Assembly (NCBI GenBank): GCA_012295275.1
Contig: CM022677.1
Location: forward strand, 10,742,521 to 10,797,520
DNA from: Chrysomallon squamiferum
Taxonomy: Eukaryota > Mollusca > Gastropoda > Neomphalida > Peltospiridae
Reading direction: 5' to 3'
Length of the DNA: 55,000 nt
In this document: one piece after another, positions 12,234 to 24,657 of the stretch
How positions within the stretch are numbered: the stretch's first letter is position 1
Layout: every line of letters begins with the position of its first letter
Translations under genes and position numbers: made by a program
Notes under the pieces: generated by a model
Databases searched by the model: none
What the model was told of the DNA's origin: nothing
The model's input: the letters and a program-made list of their open reading frames with translations, nothing else

Positions 12234-15200
12234 TTTTTTTTTTTTTTTTTTTTTTCAGGTCCATTGATTCATCAGCAAAAACACCCAGAGCTGAAGAGCT
12301 GTTTTATAAGTAAGTTTTAAAAGATTTTTCTTTTATTAGCTTCTTTAAATATTGACCTAAACTAAACTATATTTAAAAAGGTTACTATTAGTACTTGATA
12401 CTATTTTAACTAATATAAATATAACATTACTACTGGAACTGTCAAATTCTACTATTACTTCTTCTATTAAAACTATTTCTACAACAATGCAGTTACTGTT
12501 ACTACTACTTCTACTACTACTGCAACTGGGTATACTTGCTATTATGCTACTTTTGTCACTATTACTACTATTACTGTTGCTAGTACTATTATACAACAAC
12601 TACTGTTACCATTACTGTTTTTATATATTATATTATATTTATTTATATATTCACTTTGCATATTGATTGACTGATCGGTTGATTTATTATAGACAAGAGT
12701 TTCTGCAGCTTTCTCCAGGAATTGGTTCTATTGATGGTTTCCCTCAGTGGCAGTTTACAGAAATAGCTAGGAAGGCAGAGGTGTCACTCATGCCCGTTAC
12801 CTTGGCGATTGTTTGGGTTCTCATCTTTCTATTGGTGGGATTTGGAGGGCGTTTCTGTGGCTGGGTAAAATTAATTTAAAAAAACAAATTATTTTATTTT
12901 TTTATTTGTAAACTGATTCATAAACAACAATTAAGATTCCATAAAAGAATATTATTTTAATTTGTATTTAAAGTTATAGAAAATAAATGCTAAGCTTTAA
13001 AAATCCTGTCATTTCTCATTCTACACAAAGCACAGTTTAGTTATTAACAAAATATTTCCTTTTTATAAAAGTTAAATAATTTTAATACATATTTTTCTTA
13101 ACCATTTATATTGATTATTCAAACTTATTTTATGTTTCCTTTGACATAAAATTATATATTCCTGACTGGTTTTATTATTTATTTTTTTCCCGTTCCAGCT
13201 TTTGTTTGTGATAGGGTCCAGCAGCAATGTCGTGTCTTTGTGCAGTGATGGTGTACGGCTACTCCCACCTTGACATCGACGCCACCGTCAAATATCTGCA
13301 GCAAGTTTATCAGTACAATGCAAACTTTCCCGTTCTCAAGGTCAGTATAACTTTTTATGTTGTTTTGGTTAGTTTTATGTTGTTTTGGTTAGTTGTGAAC
13401 TGTATATATAGATTTTGTTACCAGTAAAGTTATTCTCTAAGTAAATACAGATTTTTTTTTTTTTGGATTTTCAGCGATTTATATAATACAAAAGAAATAA
13501 TTATTTTCAAGGAAGTACAGAAGATTAATCTTTTAAATTAAACTTCTCTAGATAGATAACTAATATTATTTCTAGATTTACTAATAAAATGATTTGTCAG
13601 TGTAAATGTACATTTATAACCAAATATTTTCTTCAGGGATTACAGGTAGAAAATGTTAATATTGACAGTGAAATTAATTTTAGTAAGATAAAAAGCAGTT
13701 AATTTAAATGTCAAGACAGATTGTTTTACTACAGAAGATAATAAAATCAGTTATTCTCAGAACAGTTATTAATAAATGAAAGATGTGGAAAATTTCAAAC
13801 ATTTACTTTGCTTTGCTAATAAATAATCAAAACCAATTTAAAAAAAAAAATACATATATATATATATATATAAATATTTTAAAATTATCTGTCATTTTTA
13901 TAATTTTCAAATATTTATTTATTTATATTAATAAAAAAATAATAAAAATTTCATAATAAAATATCATAAATATTTTATAGATTCTTTGATTATTAAAACC
14001 ATGCAGACATTTACAGCTAAACAAAATTTTAATGTTTTAATATTCTCTTTATCATTTTCTACATTCTGGAAGCCCTTGAATTTTTTTTTTTTCAGAGTCC
14101 TTTGCAAATATTTCATGTGGTAATACCCACTGAATTTTCCATTTTTTATTATTTTTTTAAATTTTCAATATGTTTTGTTTTTTAATTTTAGTCATTTTAT
14201 TCTTAATATTAAAATTGTTATTGTTTTTAATTATTTTGACTGTAAATGACTTCGTTTTTGCATCACATTTATTATTTTTATTTATTTTATTGTTATTACT
14301 GAATTAAACTAAATAGATTTTACTTGTTTATAAAATAACTTAAATGTAAAGATTATCATGAATCATATAAATAAATGAGAACTGTGCCTGTGTTTTGAAG
14401 AGATAGTTGTTAATCATAATTAGATGTCATTAATAAAGAATATATTATTTTATCAATCACAAAAAATTTGAATAGATCGTACATTTTTTCTTCATGCAGG
14501 TATATAAAGTCTTTTACAGTGATAAATTTTATTTTCCTAATATTTGTTTACGATCACAAAAAATTCAATCATTTCTCTTTGTGCAGATATAAAATATTTT
14601 ACAGTAATAAAATTTATTTTATTAATATTTGTTCTGTTTTTAGTCTGGTTTATAAAATCAATATAGATTTTTTAAGTATTAACACTTCTTAATAAAATAT
14701 TTTTACGGAATCTGTTTTAAGGTTTATTATATCAGAGAAGGTCTTTTTTTCTTCTTTTTTTCCCACCATTTAGTAGTTTTTCCACTTTTAATTTGTTTTA
14801 TTTGTTTGTTATGATTATGTTTGTTTTTGTTATTTTGTTTATTACTTTTAATTTTTACTTTTTTGTTTTAAATTATTTGTGTTTTTAAATTTTGTTATAA
14901 TAATTTTATTATTATTAATATTATCATTATTATGATTCATATTGTTATTTTTTATGTACAGACTATAAATTGTTTTATATCTCAAGAGAACAAATAGTTT
15001 TCTGTTTTTCTGTTTATAATTTATTTATCTATCTGTCTATCTACATCTCTATGTATGTATGTATGTATCTATCTATATCTATAGCTACCTAGCTATCTAT
15101 CTATCTATATTGATTTGTGTATGTGTTTGTGTTTAGTTTTATATCTTTTTTAATTTTTCAGAGCCTTATACAAGCCTTTCATGTTGTAATGTTGTCACTT

Positions 15201-15967
15201 CCTGTCTGGACAGCAATGGCGGCGACCTTGGGAAAACTTGGAGGTCGAAGCAGAACTATACGTAACATGTATGTCCTTTTTTTTTCTTCTAAATTTTATG
15301 TTTTTTAAATTTTAAATTCTTTTAAAGTTATTAATCATAACTACAGAAATTTGAAGAATAATGTGTGGTTATGTTTTTACACATTTTAAATGCACCATTA
15401 TAAGCAATTATTAATAACTAGATATTATTTATAAAGAATTGTATATTGCTGGTTAATCATTATTCATAAATTATTTATTTTACAGAAATTTAAATAACTT
15501 ATTTGTATCAGTATTGTATTATTTTTTTAATTATTATTTCTGCTATGTAAAAAACGTTCTAGAATTATTTTTAAAAGGACATATAATCATGTATTTAGAG
15601 CCAGTTTTTTCAACCAGATTGTTTTTCTTTGTATCAGTAAATATGAACTAACATTCTCCTGCACAAACTCATGCAAGGACATACACCTGCATTCCTAAAC
15701 ATACACATGCATATGTACACATGCACATATTATAACATCTTATTATTTTCTTGTTCTTTCTTTCATTCAGAACTTGGCTGTTTATGTTGATCATGTTTGG
15801 CATTTTCACCCAGTTGCCTCCAATTGCCATGGCACCCTTCCTTGGTACCATGATTTACCAAAAAAGTAGTCCAGGCTTTGAGTGTAAGAATCACACTGTT
15901 TGTTTTTATTTATTTATTTTTTAAATTATTGTTGTTGTTGTTGTTGCAATTATTATTATTATTATTA

Positions 15968-15998
<31 letters not shown>

Positions 15999-16845
15999 CA
16001 TTATTATTATTATTATTATTGTTGTTATTACTGTTATTGTTGTTGTTACTTTCAGTTATTAATGGACCGGGGATAGTCCTGTGGCAGATGCCGGCTGCGT
16101 TCACATCTCTTGAAGTTCCTCCAGTCTATTCATTTCTCTTCCTCCTCTCAGCGTTCCTCTTCGGACTCATGTACCTTGTAAGTTTCTATAAACAGAATTT
16201 AGTTATTATTACTGATATGTCTCCCTTACAAAATAGAAGATTTTCACTTACCAGGATAGACAAGAGAAGTCAATTAATTTAGAGATATAAGGATTGTCTC
16301 CCTTGACCAACTGTTGTTTAGAGCAGGGGTTTTCAAACTGTGGTCCGCGGACCACAGGGGGTCCGCAAGTACAAGACAGGGGGTCCGTGGACAGCGAATA
16401 CTTTTTATGGGCAGTTTGATTTTATATATGTTTTTTAAGCAAATATTTATTATAAATTTCATAAGCATTTATAAGGGGGTCCCTAAGGTAAAGCCTGAAA
16501 TATAAAGGGGTCCGCAAGTCAGAAAGTTTGAAAACCCCTGGTTTAGAGATCCACCATTACTCAGCTGTTATCATCTAAAAGGTTAAAAACTCTTTTAACG
16601 CACTGATATTAAAAAACATAATAATGACGTCAACAGTGACAACAATAACAGGGACAACAACAACAACAGCACAACTGTTATTATTATTCAGTCGATTCAT
16701 CATCATCATTATCATAAGTATATTATTATTATTATTGTTATTGATATTGTCATTATTATCCTTTTCATCTTTTATTATTATTATCATTGTCATTATTATC
16801 ATCAAACCTATATTATTAGTAGTAGTAGTAGTATTATTACCTGTA

Positions 16846-16900
<55 letters not shown>

Positions 16901-17097
16901 GGTGATTTCAGTGTATTGGATGTCTAACTATTATTGACAACATAATGGACTCGTTGGAAGAATGGATAGACAAGAAATGTTGCAGTAAAGTAGTTGTACA
17001 TCTGCTGGTGACGTTTGTCATGATGTGTGTGGCGAAAGGCATGGGGATCCTGCAGACCACAAAGGTTAGATTTGTGTCAGGTTGAAATTCAAAAATA

Positions 17098-17153
<56 letters not shown>

Positions 17154-17243
17154 GGTGAGTGAGTGTATGTGTATTGGTGAGTGAGTGGATGTGAATGTGT
17201 TTGAGTTTTTGTGTCTGTTTGATGTATTACTGGGATGTATTAC

Positions 17244-17292
<49 letters not shown>

Positions 17293-17391
17293 ACGCACAT
17301 GCACACACACACCCATTGGTGATACACAAGTTTTTATTTTACAGGCTGGCATATAATACTTTATTCTTATTGATCAGTCTTTGACCAAAAC

Positions 17392-17427
<36 letters not shown>

Positions 17428-19641
17428 CCATCTGTGATATACAAGTTTTTATTTTGCAGGCTGGAATGTATTACTTTATTCTCATTGACCAGTCTTTGAC
17501 CAAACTTCAGTTTATACTTGTCATTCTGCTGGCTCTTGGATTTCTTGTTGTATATGGTAAATATTACTTACTTTAAATCTTATTTTAAATTTTATTACAT
17601 TAATTTTCATTGATTTACTATAGTAGTATATGCTTTTGTTACTTAATAACAGATATCATTAATTATAATACTCATCATAAAAAAATTAATTAAATAATAT
17701 TTAGAATTATTTAAATCTCATAATGAATATTCAGTATTCTTTTAAACTGTTAAATGTAAATGTTTTCGTTAAAATTATCCCTCTACAAAAAGACAAAACA
17801 AAAAATAATAAAAACATTGTTTTTCAGTGAAGCAGAATTTTGCTCTTGCGGAGCGTATTATAATGGGGCTGTGGTTTGGTTTGGCTGGAATAGCCAGTGC
17901 CGTAAGTTTATTTTATAATTTTAGTAGTAGTAGTAGTAGTAGTTAGGTGATAGAATTAAAGAATAATGTTACTGGTATAGTAACAGTAGTAGTAATAAAG
18001 TAAAAAAATAATGTTATTACTATAATAACAGTAGTTGTAGAAGTAGTAGCAGTAATGGTGGTGGTGGTAGTGGAAGTCTTTATAGTAGTAAGATAATAAA
18101 GTAAAAAATAATTTTACTGTATATAAAACAGTAGTAGCAGTAGTGGTAGTGGTAGTAGTGGTGGTAGTAGTAGTAGTAGTAGTGGTGCTGGTAGTAAGAT
18201 AATAAACTAAAAAAAATAAAATGTTATTGCTATGGTAACAGTAATAGCATAATCAGCAAGTGTAAATATTAGTTTTTGCTTATTACACATTTTTGTGTGC
18301 ATAGTTTCATTAATGTGTACATTCAGCAAAGAAAAGTAAATAATAAGAAAGAAAAGTCTGTTATAAGTTTGTCTTTATATTTATTTACTTACTTACTTAC
18401 TTACTCATTCATTCAAATACTCACAAACTCATATTTACTTAATTACTTATTCAAACACTTAATCACTTATTTATAGATTTCTATTTCTTTATTATTTTAT
18501 TTTTACTTATTTTTTTACAGGGATTCTGGTTCTTCATGTTTCTCAAGGTCAAGGATGTTCCTATACATTACAAAGATGTGTCTACTAACTATTTGTTTCC
18601 TCCAGTGTGGGAAACCATCAGCTGGGTGATCGCCTCATTTCCCTACATCGGCATCCTCATCGGTGCAGTGCACACAATAATGACAGCAAAAGGACCGAAT
18701 GTAAGTTTCTAAAATAGAAAAGTAAATTGTTCAAGGCAGTATTAAGTATATTAATGTTGTGATGATAGTAGTTACAGCAGTTGAGATGGTGTAGTATTTT
18801 TATTAGTAGCAGTAGCAGTAGTGATGGTGGTGTTAGTGGTGATAGTTGTGAAAATAGTTTTTTGGTATACTAGTGTGTAACAGTTTTGTGGAGGTAACAT
18901 TATTAATAGTAACATATATGATAGTAATAATGTAGTAGTGGTAGTATAGAAAGTTGTAGTTGCATTAACCGTAGTTGTAACAGTAGTAGTAGGAATAGTA
19001 ATGATGATAACAATAACAGCAGTTTTGCTGTTTTTATAATTGATAATGGCAGTATTGATGATAACAACTGACATTAACAGAGGTACAATAGTGGTGGTGA
19101 TGTTAGTAGTTGTAGTAGTAGTAGTAGTTATGTTATTATTGTAGTAGTAATACTGTTTAGTAACAGTAGCAGTAATAGTAGTAACAGTTGCAACAGCTGT
19201 GGCAGTAGTAGTACTGTTTATAGTCATGGTAGTAGCAGGTAGTAGTAGTAGTAGTGACAGTAGTTGTTGTGGTTATAGCAGTGTTATATTAACAAAAATG
19301 TTTCAGTATCTCAGGCTTTTCTTTTCAAATATATATTTAAATATTTAAAGTTGTGAATGTTTAAAGTTTTGTAACCTAAGGCCAACTATATTTTTTTATT
19401 TGTTTTACAGAAGTTCACTCAGTGTTGTTGTGGAATCACAGAAAGGGTGAGAGAACACACTGAGGAAGAGATCCCCATGACAGGCTACCACCTACCTCCA
19501 TCAGAGCCTACAGCACCACCATACATGCACACCTACATGGAGAACAGCTACCCCATGGATGACATCGGCTTCCACACCAAGTACGACTATGAACCACCAG
19601 AAACTGAACCTCTACGACCTTACAACAGCACTCGCATCTGA
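8957..19641 (+). CDS. Divergent SLC6-family (neurotransmitter/amino-acid symporter-like) transporter, 14 coding exons
   Basis: I spliced 14 exons with GT-AG introns and consistent phase: 8957-9044, 9552-9689, 10024-10198, 12259-12309, 12693-12864, 13215-13340, 15162-15268, 15771-15883, 16056-16177, 16912-17064, 17460-17556, 17828-17901, 18521-18700 and 19411-19641. The open frame is 608 residues, the usual SLC6 length of about 600. Recognisable parts in order are TM1 ending RIPFGG, the TM2 stretch LMLVVFCVPALFVQLKLGSY, TM3 after exon 3, a large second extracellular loop with its Cys pair (WGSC, then KLC), AEELFYKQEFLQLSPGIG before TM4, the GPGIVLW...P block, TM8, and KAGMYYFILIDQSL in TM10. 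The family moves small substrates with Na+ across the plasma membrane. Here the ion-site residues are mostly replaced (see findings), so transport activity and substrate are open. The cytoplasmic N-terminus is only about 7 residues, and the tail ends NSTRI, a possible class I PDZ ligand. For exon 6 I chose the acceptor at 13,214, because the stronger-looking one at 13,198 reads into a stop. Confidence 0.9.
9282..9490. repeat. (CT)n and (GA)n microsatellites in intron 1
   Basis: A CT tract at about 9,282-9,345 and a GA-to-CA tract at about 9,451-9,500, both within the first coding intron. The GA/CA tract ends about 55 bp before the exon 2 acceptor. Confidence 0.85.
10207..10600 (+). repeat. 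Intronic minisatellite, about 12 copies
   Basis: The core GTCTTACTTTTATACTTTG recurs about 12 times immediately downstream of exon 3. The period is about 23 bp in the first copies and about 35-37 bp later. It creates three overlapping long open frames rich in Tyr, Cys, Val and Phe, which read straight on from the exon but are not coding. Confidence 0.85.
12162..12258 (+). repeat. (TTA)n plus poly-T forming the exon 4 splice acceptor
   Basis: About 23 ATT triplets run into a tract of about 26 T, then CAG. The microsatellite itself supplies the polypyrimidine tract for the 51-nt exon 4. Confidence 0.8.
15930..16050. repeat. (TTG)n(TTA)n microsatellite before exon 9
   Basis: TTG and TTA/TCA triplets fill intron 8 almost entirely up to the acceptor at 16,054-16,055. 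Confidence 0.85.
16316..16548. mobile_element. hAT-type MITE with 8-bp target duplication in SLC6 intron 9
   Basis: The element spans 16,324-16,540 (217 bp). It begins CAGGGGTTTTCAAACTGTGG and ends AAGTTTGAAAACCCCTG, which are terminal inverted repeats of hAT type. It is flanked on both sides by the identical octamer GTTTAGAG (16,316-16,323 and 16,541-16,548), the size expected for hAT insertion. Internal GGGGTCCGC motifs recur near both ends. It encodes nothing and is therefore non-autonomous. The perfect duplication suggests a fairly recent insertion. Confidence 0.92.
16680..16900. repeat. (ATT)n/(ATC)n microsatellites before exon 10
   Basis: ATT, ATC and GTA triplets fill the 3' end of intron 9. 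A pure ATT run at about 16,852-16,896 ends just before the exon 10 acceptor at 16,910-16,911. Confidence 0.85.
17098..17152. repeat. (GT)n microsatellite in SLC6 intron 10
   Basis: Uninterrupted GT tract about 35 bp after exon 10. It faces a CA tract at about 17,247-17,286, so the two could pair on one strand. Confidence 0.9.
17247..17391 (+). pseudogene. Decayed tandem copy of SLC6 exon 11 and its acceptor
   Basis: A CA tract, then 'ATACACAAGTTTTTATTTTACAG'-like acceptor sequence, then about 46 bp almost identical to the start of exon 11 (17,345-17,390). The active copy has the same order: a CA tract at 17,391-17,425, the acceptor at 17,459 and the exon at 17,460. In this copy the exon reads GCT GGC ATA TAA, so it hits a stop at its fourth codon and then runs into the next CA tract without a donor. 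It is a partial tandem duplication, with the CA repeats as the likely site of slippage or unequal exchange. Confidence 0.85.
17924..18250. repeat. Tandem repeat of about 95 bp built on (AGT)n, intron 12
   Basis: Blocks of AGT triplets alternate about four times with an A-rich segment containing 'AATAAAGTAAAAAATAAT', 'GTTA.T.CTAT' and 'AACAGTA'. Triplet number differs between copies. Confidence 0.65.
18745..19275. repeat. Degenerate (AGT)n-rich intron 13
   Basis: AGT, AGC and GGT triplets dominate about 500 bp of the last intron. The minus-strand open frame rich in Thr here is an artefact of the triplets. Confidence 0.7.
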
Positions 19642-21780
19642 TGTTAGTTACCACGGAGATATCTACACAACCAGCGCCATTTCAAACTTGTTTAAAAATA
19701 CTTGTGTGTTTATGTATGTGTGTCTATAAATATATATATATATAAATAGACATACATATGTATTTGTTTCTAGTCATTCGGTGAAAAACATGAAAGGATT
19801 TTGGAAGGTGAAAAGATTTTACTGATGAAAAATTCTGTAAGGAGCATTATGTTTAAAAATGATGAAAAAGAAAAGTGAAAATGGACTTGAAGATTAAAAA
19901 TAAAAGGTCCATGCAGATTCAGAAAGAAAATGACTTCAAGCACTGAACAGGTTTGGCCAAATAATGCACTTGATTCCTGTTGTATGAAACCTTTTTAAAA
20001 TACAGTAATAGTAATAATAATAATTTAAAAACATACTTACAGTAATAATAATTAAAACATAAATAAAAATAAAAATAACAGACTGAATAATATCATAGCT
20101 AAAGAAACATTGAGATAATTCATTTTTATTGAAGTAAGAAAATAAAAAAATATAATATTAATAAAAAAATAAATATCCATGAAATAATAAATTAATAATA
20201 AATTGCTCAAGATTTAATGTTTCAAGATTTGAACTGAACTCAGCTCAAAATATTTAAGATATATCAAGACAATACATTCCCATTAATGAAAAAAATAAAA
20301 ATTATATTGACCTTTGTCTAATAACAAGCTCAGATTCTTACAAGAAAATTTTGCAGGTTTTGATTGGAAAAATGAAATGGATGTTTCAGATATATACATT
20401 TCAAAATTTGTTTATTATAGAAAGATTAACTGAATCTTTTATTTACTTTTATAATTTTTCAAATATTTACATATGCTTGACTTAACATCTAAAAATGATA
20501 TTCAGTGCTGCTTAACAAAAGAAAAAGACTTGAATGCTTATTAAGGAAAAGGAAAAGGAGTACAAATCCTCCAAAGACTGGAAATATTTAGACAGCCTTC
20601 ATTGCTTAAGCAATGGAAGAGAAGCTTAAAAGTTCCGTCTCATTAAGGAATACTGAACAGTTTGATAAGCCTTTGAATGGAATCATCTTTAGAAGAAATA
20701 TTCAGTGCTTAAGAATTGGAGAAAAGTTTACAGTCTTCAGTGTGTATTAAATAGTAGAAAAACCTTAAAAATCTTCAGTGCTTATTAATGAATGGAAGAA
20801 AGCTAACTAAGGAATGGAAATCTTATGTGCTTATTAAGGAATATGCTTACGCTTATAAAGAATAAAAATTTGCTTATTAAGGAATGGTGGAATAAAGCTT
20901 TAAAATCTTCAGTGCTTATTAATGAATGGAAAAAGCATAGAGGAAGCTTCAGTGCTTATGAAAGAATGGAAATTTCAGTGGTAATTAAGGAAATTAAAAA
21001 ATGCTTAAGGAGTTGAATAAAGTTTAGAAAATCTTTAGTACTTGTTAATGAATGGATTGGCAACCAAAAAGAGTTTGGTGTTTTTATAAAGAAAACAACG
21101 AATAGTTTTTCAAAAGCTTTAATTCTGTACTGGCAACTAAAGAGAGCTTGGTTTTTGAGATGAAATCTAGGAATAGTTTTTCACCCTCTATGCACAGCAT
21201 ACTCATTCCTTGCTTTAACAGCAATTTGTGTTGATGTCTCCGTGCGTAAGTTAGATCCACACACACAAACATGATCTGTCATACTTTGTGTTTTACTCAC
21301 AATGTGCTGTTCAAACACATTACTGTTTATTCAGAAACACAATCGTGTTCATAATTGTTTTGAGATTTGTTCATTACGAATGCTCCAAATTACAATTTTT
21401 GTTTGAGGAATAGAAAAAACAAAAGATTTGTTGTTTAAACTGGAATAATTTGTTTTTGTTTCTTTTTGAAAAACAAACAGTTCTGTTATGTGAATTATGG
21501 ACAGTATTCTTTGGCTTAAAAGAAATTGTTTTTTTTCAATATCATTTTATATATATTTGTACTCATTCATAGAGTAAGTGAATTCATTTTAAAAAGTGGA
21601 CTGATCTTGCATATTCCTTCTTTCTGTTTTTTTAACCAATAATTAAAGCCGATTTATTTTTTAAAAATCAGAATTTCAGTTTGAATGGAAATTATTCTGT
21701 GGACATTTTCGTTATGTTATGAACAATTTTTAAATTTTCCTTTTGAATTATTTTTTAATAAATAATAACTTATGGATTTA
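19642..21780 (+). other. Probable 3' UTR of the SLC6-like gene
   Basis: Sequence after the stop TGA at 19,639-19,641 has no further splice-consistent exon. A candidate AATAAA polyadenylation signal lies at 21,757-21,762. Several earlier AATAAA matches sit in simple A+T-rich sequence, so the true end is uncertain. Confidence 0.4.
20505..21060 (+). repeat. Diverged minisatellite in the SLC6 3' UTR, unit about 50-60 bp
   Basis: The core 'TCTTCAGTGCTTATTAA', then 'GGAATGGAA' and 'AAGCTTAAAA', recurs about ten times with substitutions and indels. It lies wholly downstream of the stop codon. No coding pattern is preserved. Confidence 0.7.
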
Positions 21781-22299
21781 TCAGTGTGTAAAATAATATT
21801 TATATAAAATAATATAAATACCATTTTTATATATATATATATGTAATACTGTTTTTCATCACTATCATTTGTCAAAAATGAATATTATACCCATTATTAC
21901 AAGTAAACCATTTTTGCATTATTTGAATTGGCCCTTTTTCTTTTTCATATTTTTTTTTCTGTTTTTACTTGCAATAAGCCAGATTTGCCTACAAACTTGA
22001 AGTGAACTTCTCTTGTTTTAAATTTTGTAATTTGTACATTTTCTTCAAATTATTAATATTAGAATAACTATATATATATTAGATAGATAGATACATACAT
22101 AGATAGGTAAATAGATAGGCAGATTTATGTAGATAGATGTGTAGTATTTAGATAGATAAATAAAATTGTTATCCTGTGGATTATTTTGTCCCCAGATTCT
22201 TTTTGACGTATTAAGAGTTATCTACCTTTTATTTCTTTGCAGTCACTGCATAAAAAGTATAAAGATTTTATAACACTGAGGTAATGATAAGACAAATTA

Positions 22300-22800
22300 A
22301 CTATCATTGTTATTACAGAAAATGCTTATTAATTATTTTATGATAACAGAAAAGATAAGTTAATTATGTTGTAGAAGAAATAGTAATTTAACTAGCTGTA
22401 TTATAAAAGAAAGTGAAAACTATTTATGTTTTTTGAGAGAAACTGAAAATTAATTATCTTTATTATAACAAACTGAAAATTAATTATATTTATACAACAG
22501 AAACTGAAAAGTAATTATCTCTATTTCAAATTAATTGTCTTTATTATGTGAAAAATTGATTATGTTTATTACAAGGGAAACTGTAAATTATTTATATTTA
22601 TTATTAGAGAAATTTAAATTAATTACCATTATTATAAGAGAAACTGAAAATTAGCTATATTACAAGAGAAATTGAAAAACCAGCTATATTTATTATAATA
22701 TAAACTTGAAATTAACTATATTTAATAAAAACTGGATATTAACTATATTTATTATTAGAAAAAGTTAAATTAACCATCTTCATTTCAAGTGAAATTTTAA
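22300..22800. repeat. Diverged minisatellite, unit about 33-36 bp
   Basis: The core 'GAGAAACTGAAAATTAATTA' plus 'T.TTTATTATA' recurs about 13 times with drift. No function is apparent. Confidence 0.65.
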
Positions 22801-22841
22801 AATAAATACTGTAAATTATCTTATTTATATTTAAAAAAAAA

Positions 22842-22879
<38 letters not shown>

Positions 22880-23364
22880 AAAAACCATTATAACCCCATG
22901 ATAAAGTTACAGCTTAACACAAGGAGGCAGTTCAGTCCACTCTTCAACTACTAAGTAAGATAAAAATAAAATACAGATTCTGCCTAATAAGTTCATATTT
23001 GTATATAGGTTTAGATTTCTTGTTTGCCTCTTTTTTGCAATGCATTAAATGTACTAACTGTATTTATTATTTCTTACAATACTAAAAAACATTTTATGCT
23101 TGTATTGATTATGTCATGTAAGAGAAAAATGTTAAAAATAGCTACCTTCCATAAATATATTCATATAAACAAATAACTTTGTTTTTCACATTAAAAATAA
23201 TTATTTTTTTCTTACAAATACTTGGGAACATACACATACATCTATACACACAAACTCCTCTCATTTTCTCTCTCTTTTACACACATGCACACAGGCACAC
23301 ACAATCATTTATATACATGTATACACATGTACACACACATATACGATTTCTCTTTTTCATACAT

Positions 23365-23402
<38 letters not shown>

Positions 23403-24602
23403 CATCAATAATAGGCTCTCAAAACATTATTTTATTTCATGTATAAATCTAAAGAACAGCTTTGTTTCTGACAGCATAGAAAACAAAATTATTTCATTTT
23501 GTAGTTAGGCTGTTTATTAATTGCTGTAATCTAGTTGCAAATTAAATTATGTTTCAATTTTATTTTGAAAAGAAAACTTAAATTTAAATGCAAATTAAAG
23601 TATAGAAGCAGTGTTGGCTTAACGATCTATTAGTTTTTTATTTCTTTTTAACATTGTCTTATTTAGTGTTATCATATTATTACTATTATTTCTAATTAAT
23701 TTATCATTATTATTAATTTATTTTTTAACCCAAAGGCTTATATTTTACTTAATAAATGTTGCTTGTACAATATATTAACACTAGTCATGTGTATGTAAAA
23801 ACAAATGTTCATGTAAAAGTCATAATAAATTTTATCATCATCTTTGTTTTGTTGTTTTGTAATTATCATTGAAATTTTTTTTTTTTTTATAAATTTAAAA
23901 AGAAAAAAATACAAATTGGACAGGTTGAGTATCAGATTATATAGCAATGTATTTCATTTCAGATTTTGAGTAAGACTGAATTAGAAACATCAAAAATCCA
24001 ATTATATTTTAAACATATACTGTGAAGGCAGTTTTAAATACCAAATGTAACTTTTGCAATACAAAAAACTAGTGTTTAAAAACAATTATATCTTGAAGTT
24101 AGTATTTATGAGTCCAAGAAAATGCATTTTTTTAAAATTCAAGATAATGTAATAGCATGAATGCATAGTTATTTAAAAAAAAATCTTTTTATTTCCAAGT
24201 TATAAGAAAATGTAACTGATGGTACAAATAGTATTTTTAAATCTTTATTATATTTTCTAATTAGTATTTTATTATCGACTTAACTACAGCAAAATGTAAC
24301 GGTAAACATAGATTTTTTATAAAACATCTGAATACAAACATTTGAGATGTATGTGGCAGATACAATTTTTTCAGAAAAATAGCAGCATCAAGTTACTTTA
24401 ACTACTCTTGAAATTATTATCAATGATAATAATAATAATAACACAATAATAACATAATAAAAATAATAATCATAATAACAGTTATAGTAAGAATGAGAAC
24501 AAATCAACAACAGTAAAAATAATAAAATAGTAATAAATAATAATAAAACTACTACAACAAAACAACCACAAAAACTATAACAATAGTATAATATTAATAA
24601 TC

Positions 24603-24657
<55 letters not shown>

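Noticed and set aside
13199-13214. Stronger-looking acceptor (CCGTTCCAG at 13,198) for SLC6 exon 6
   Set aside because: Its phase leads to a stop within the exon. The acceptor 16 nt later keeps the frame and the transporter-like sequence.
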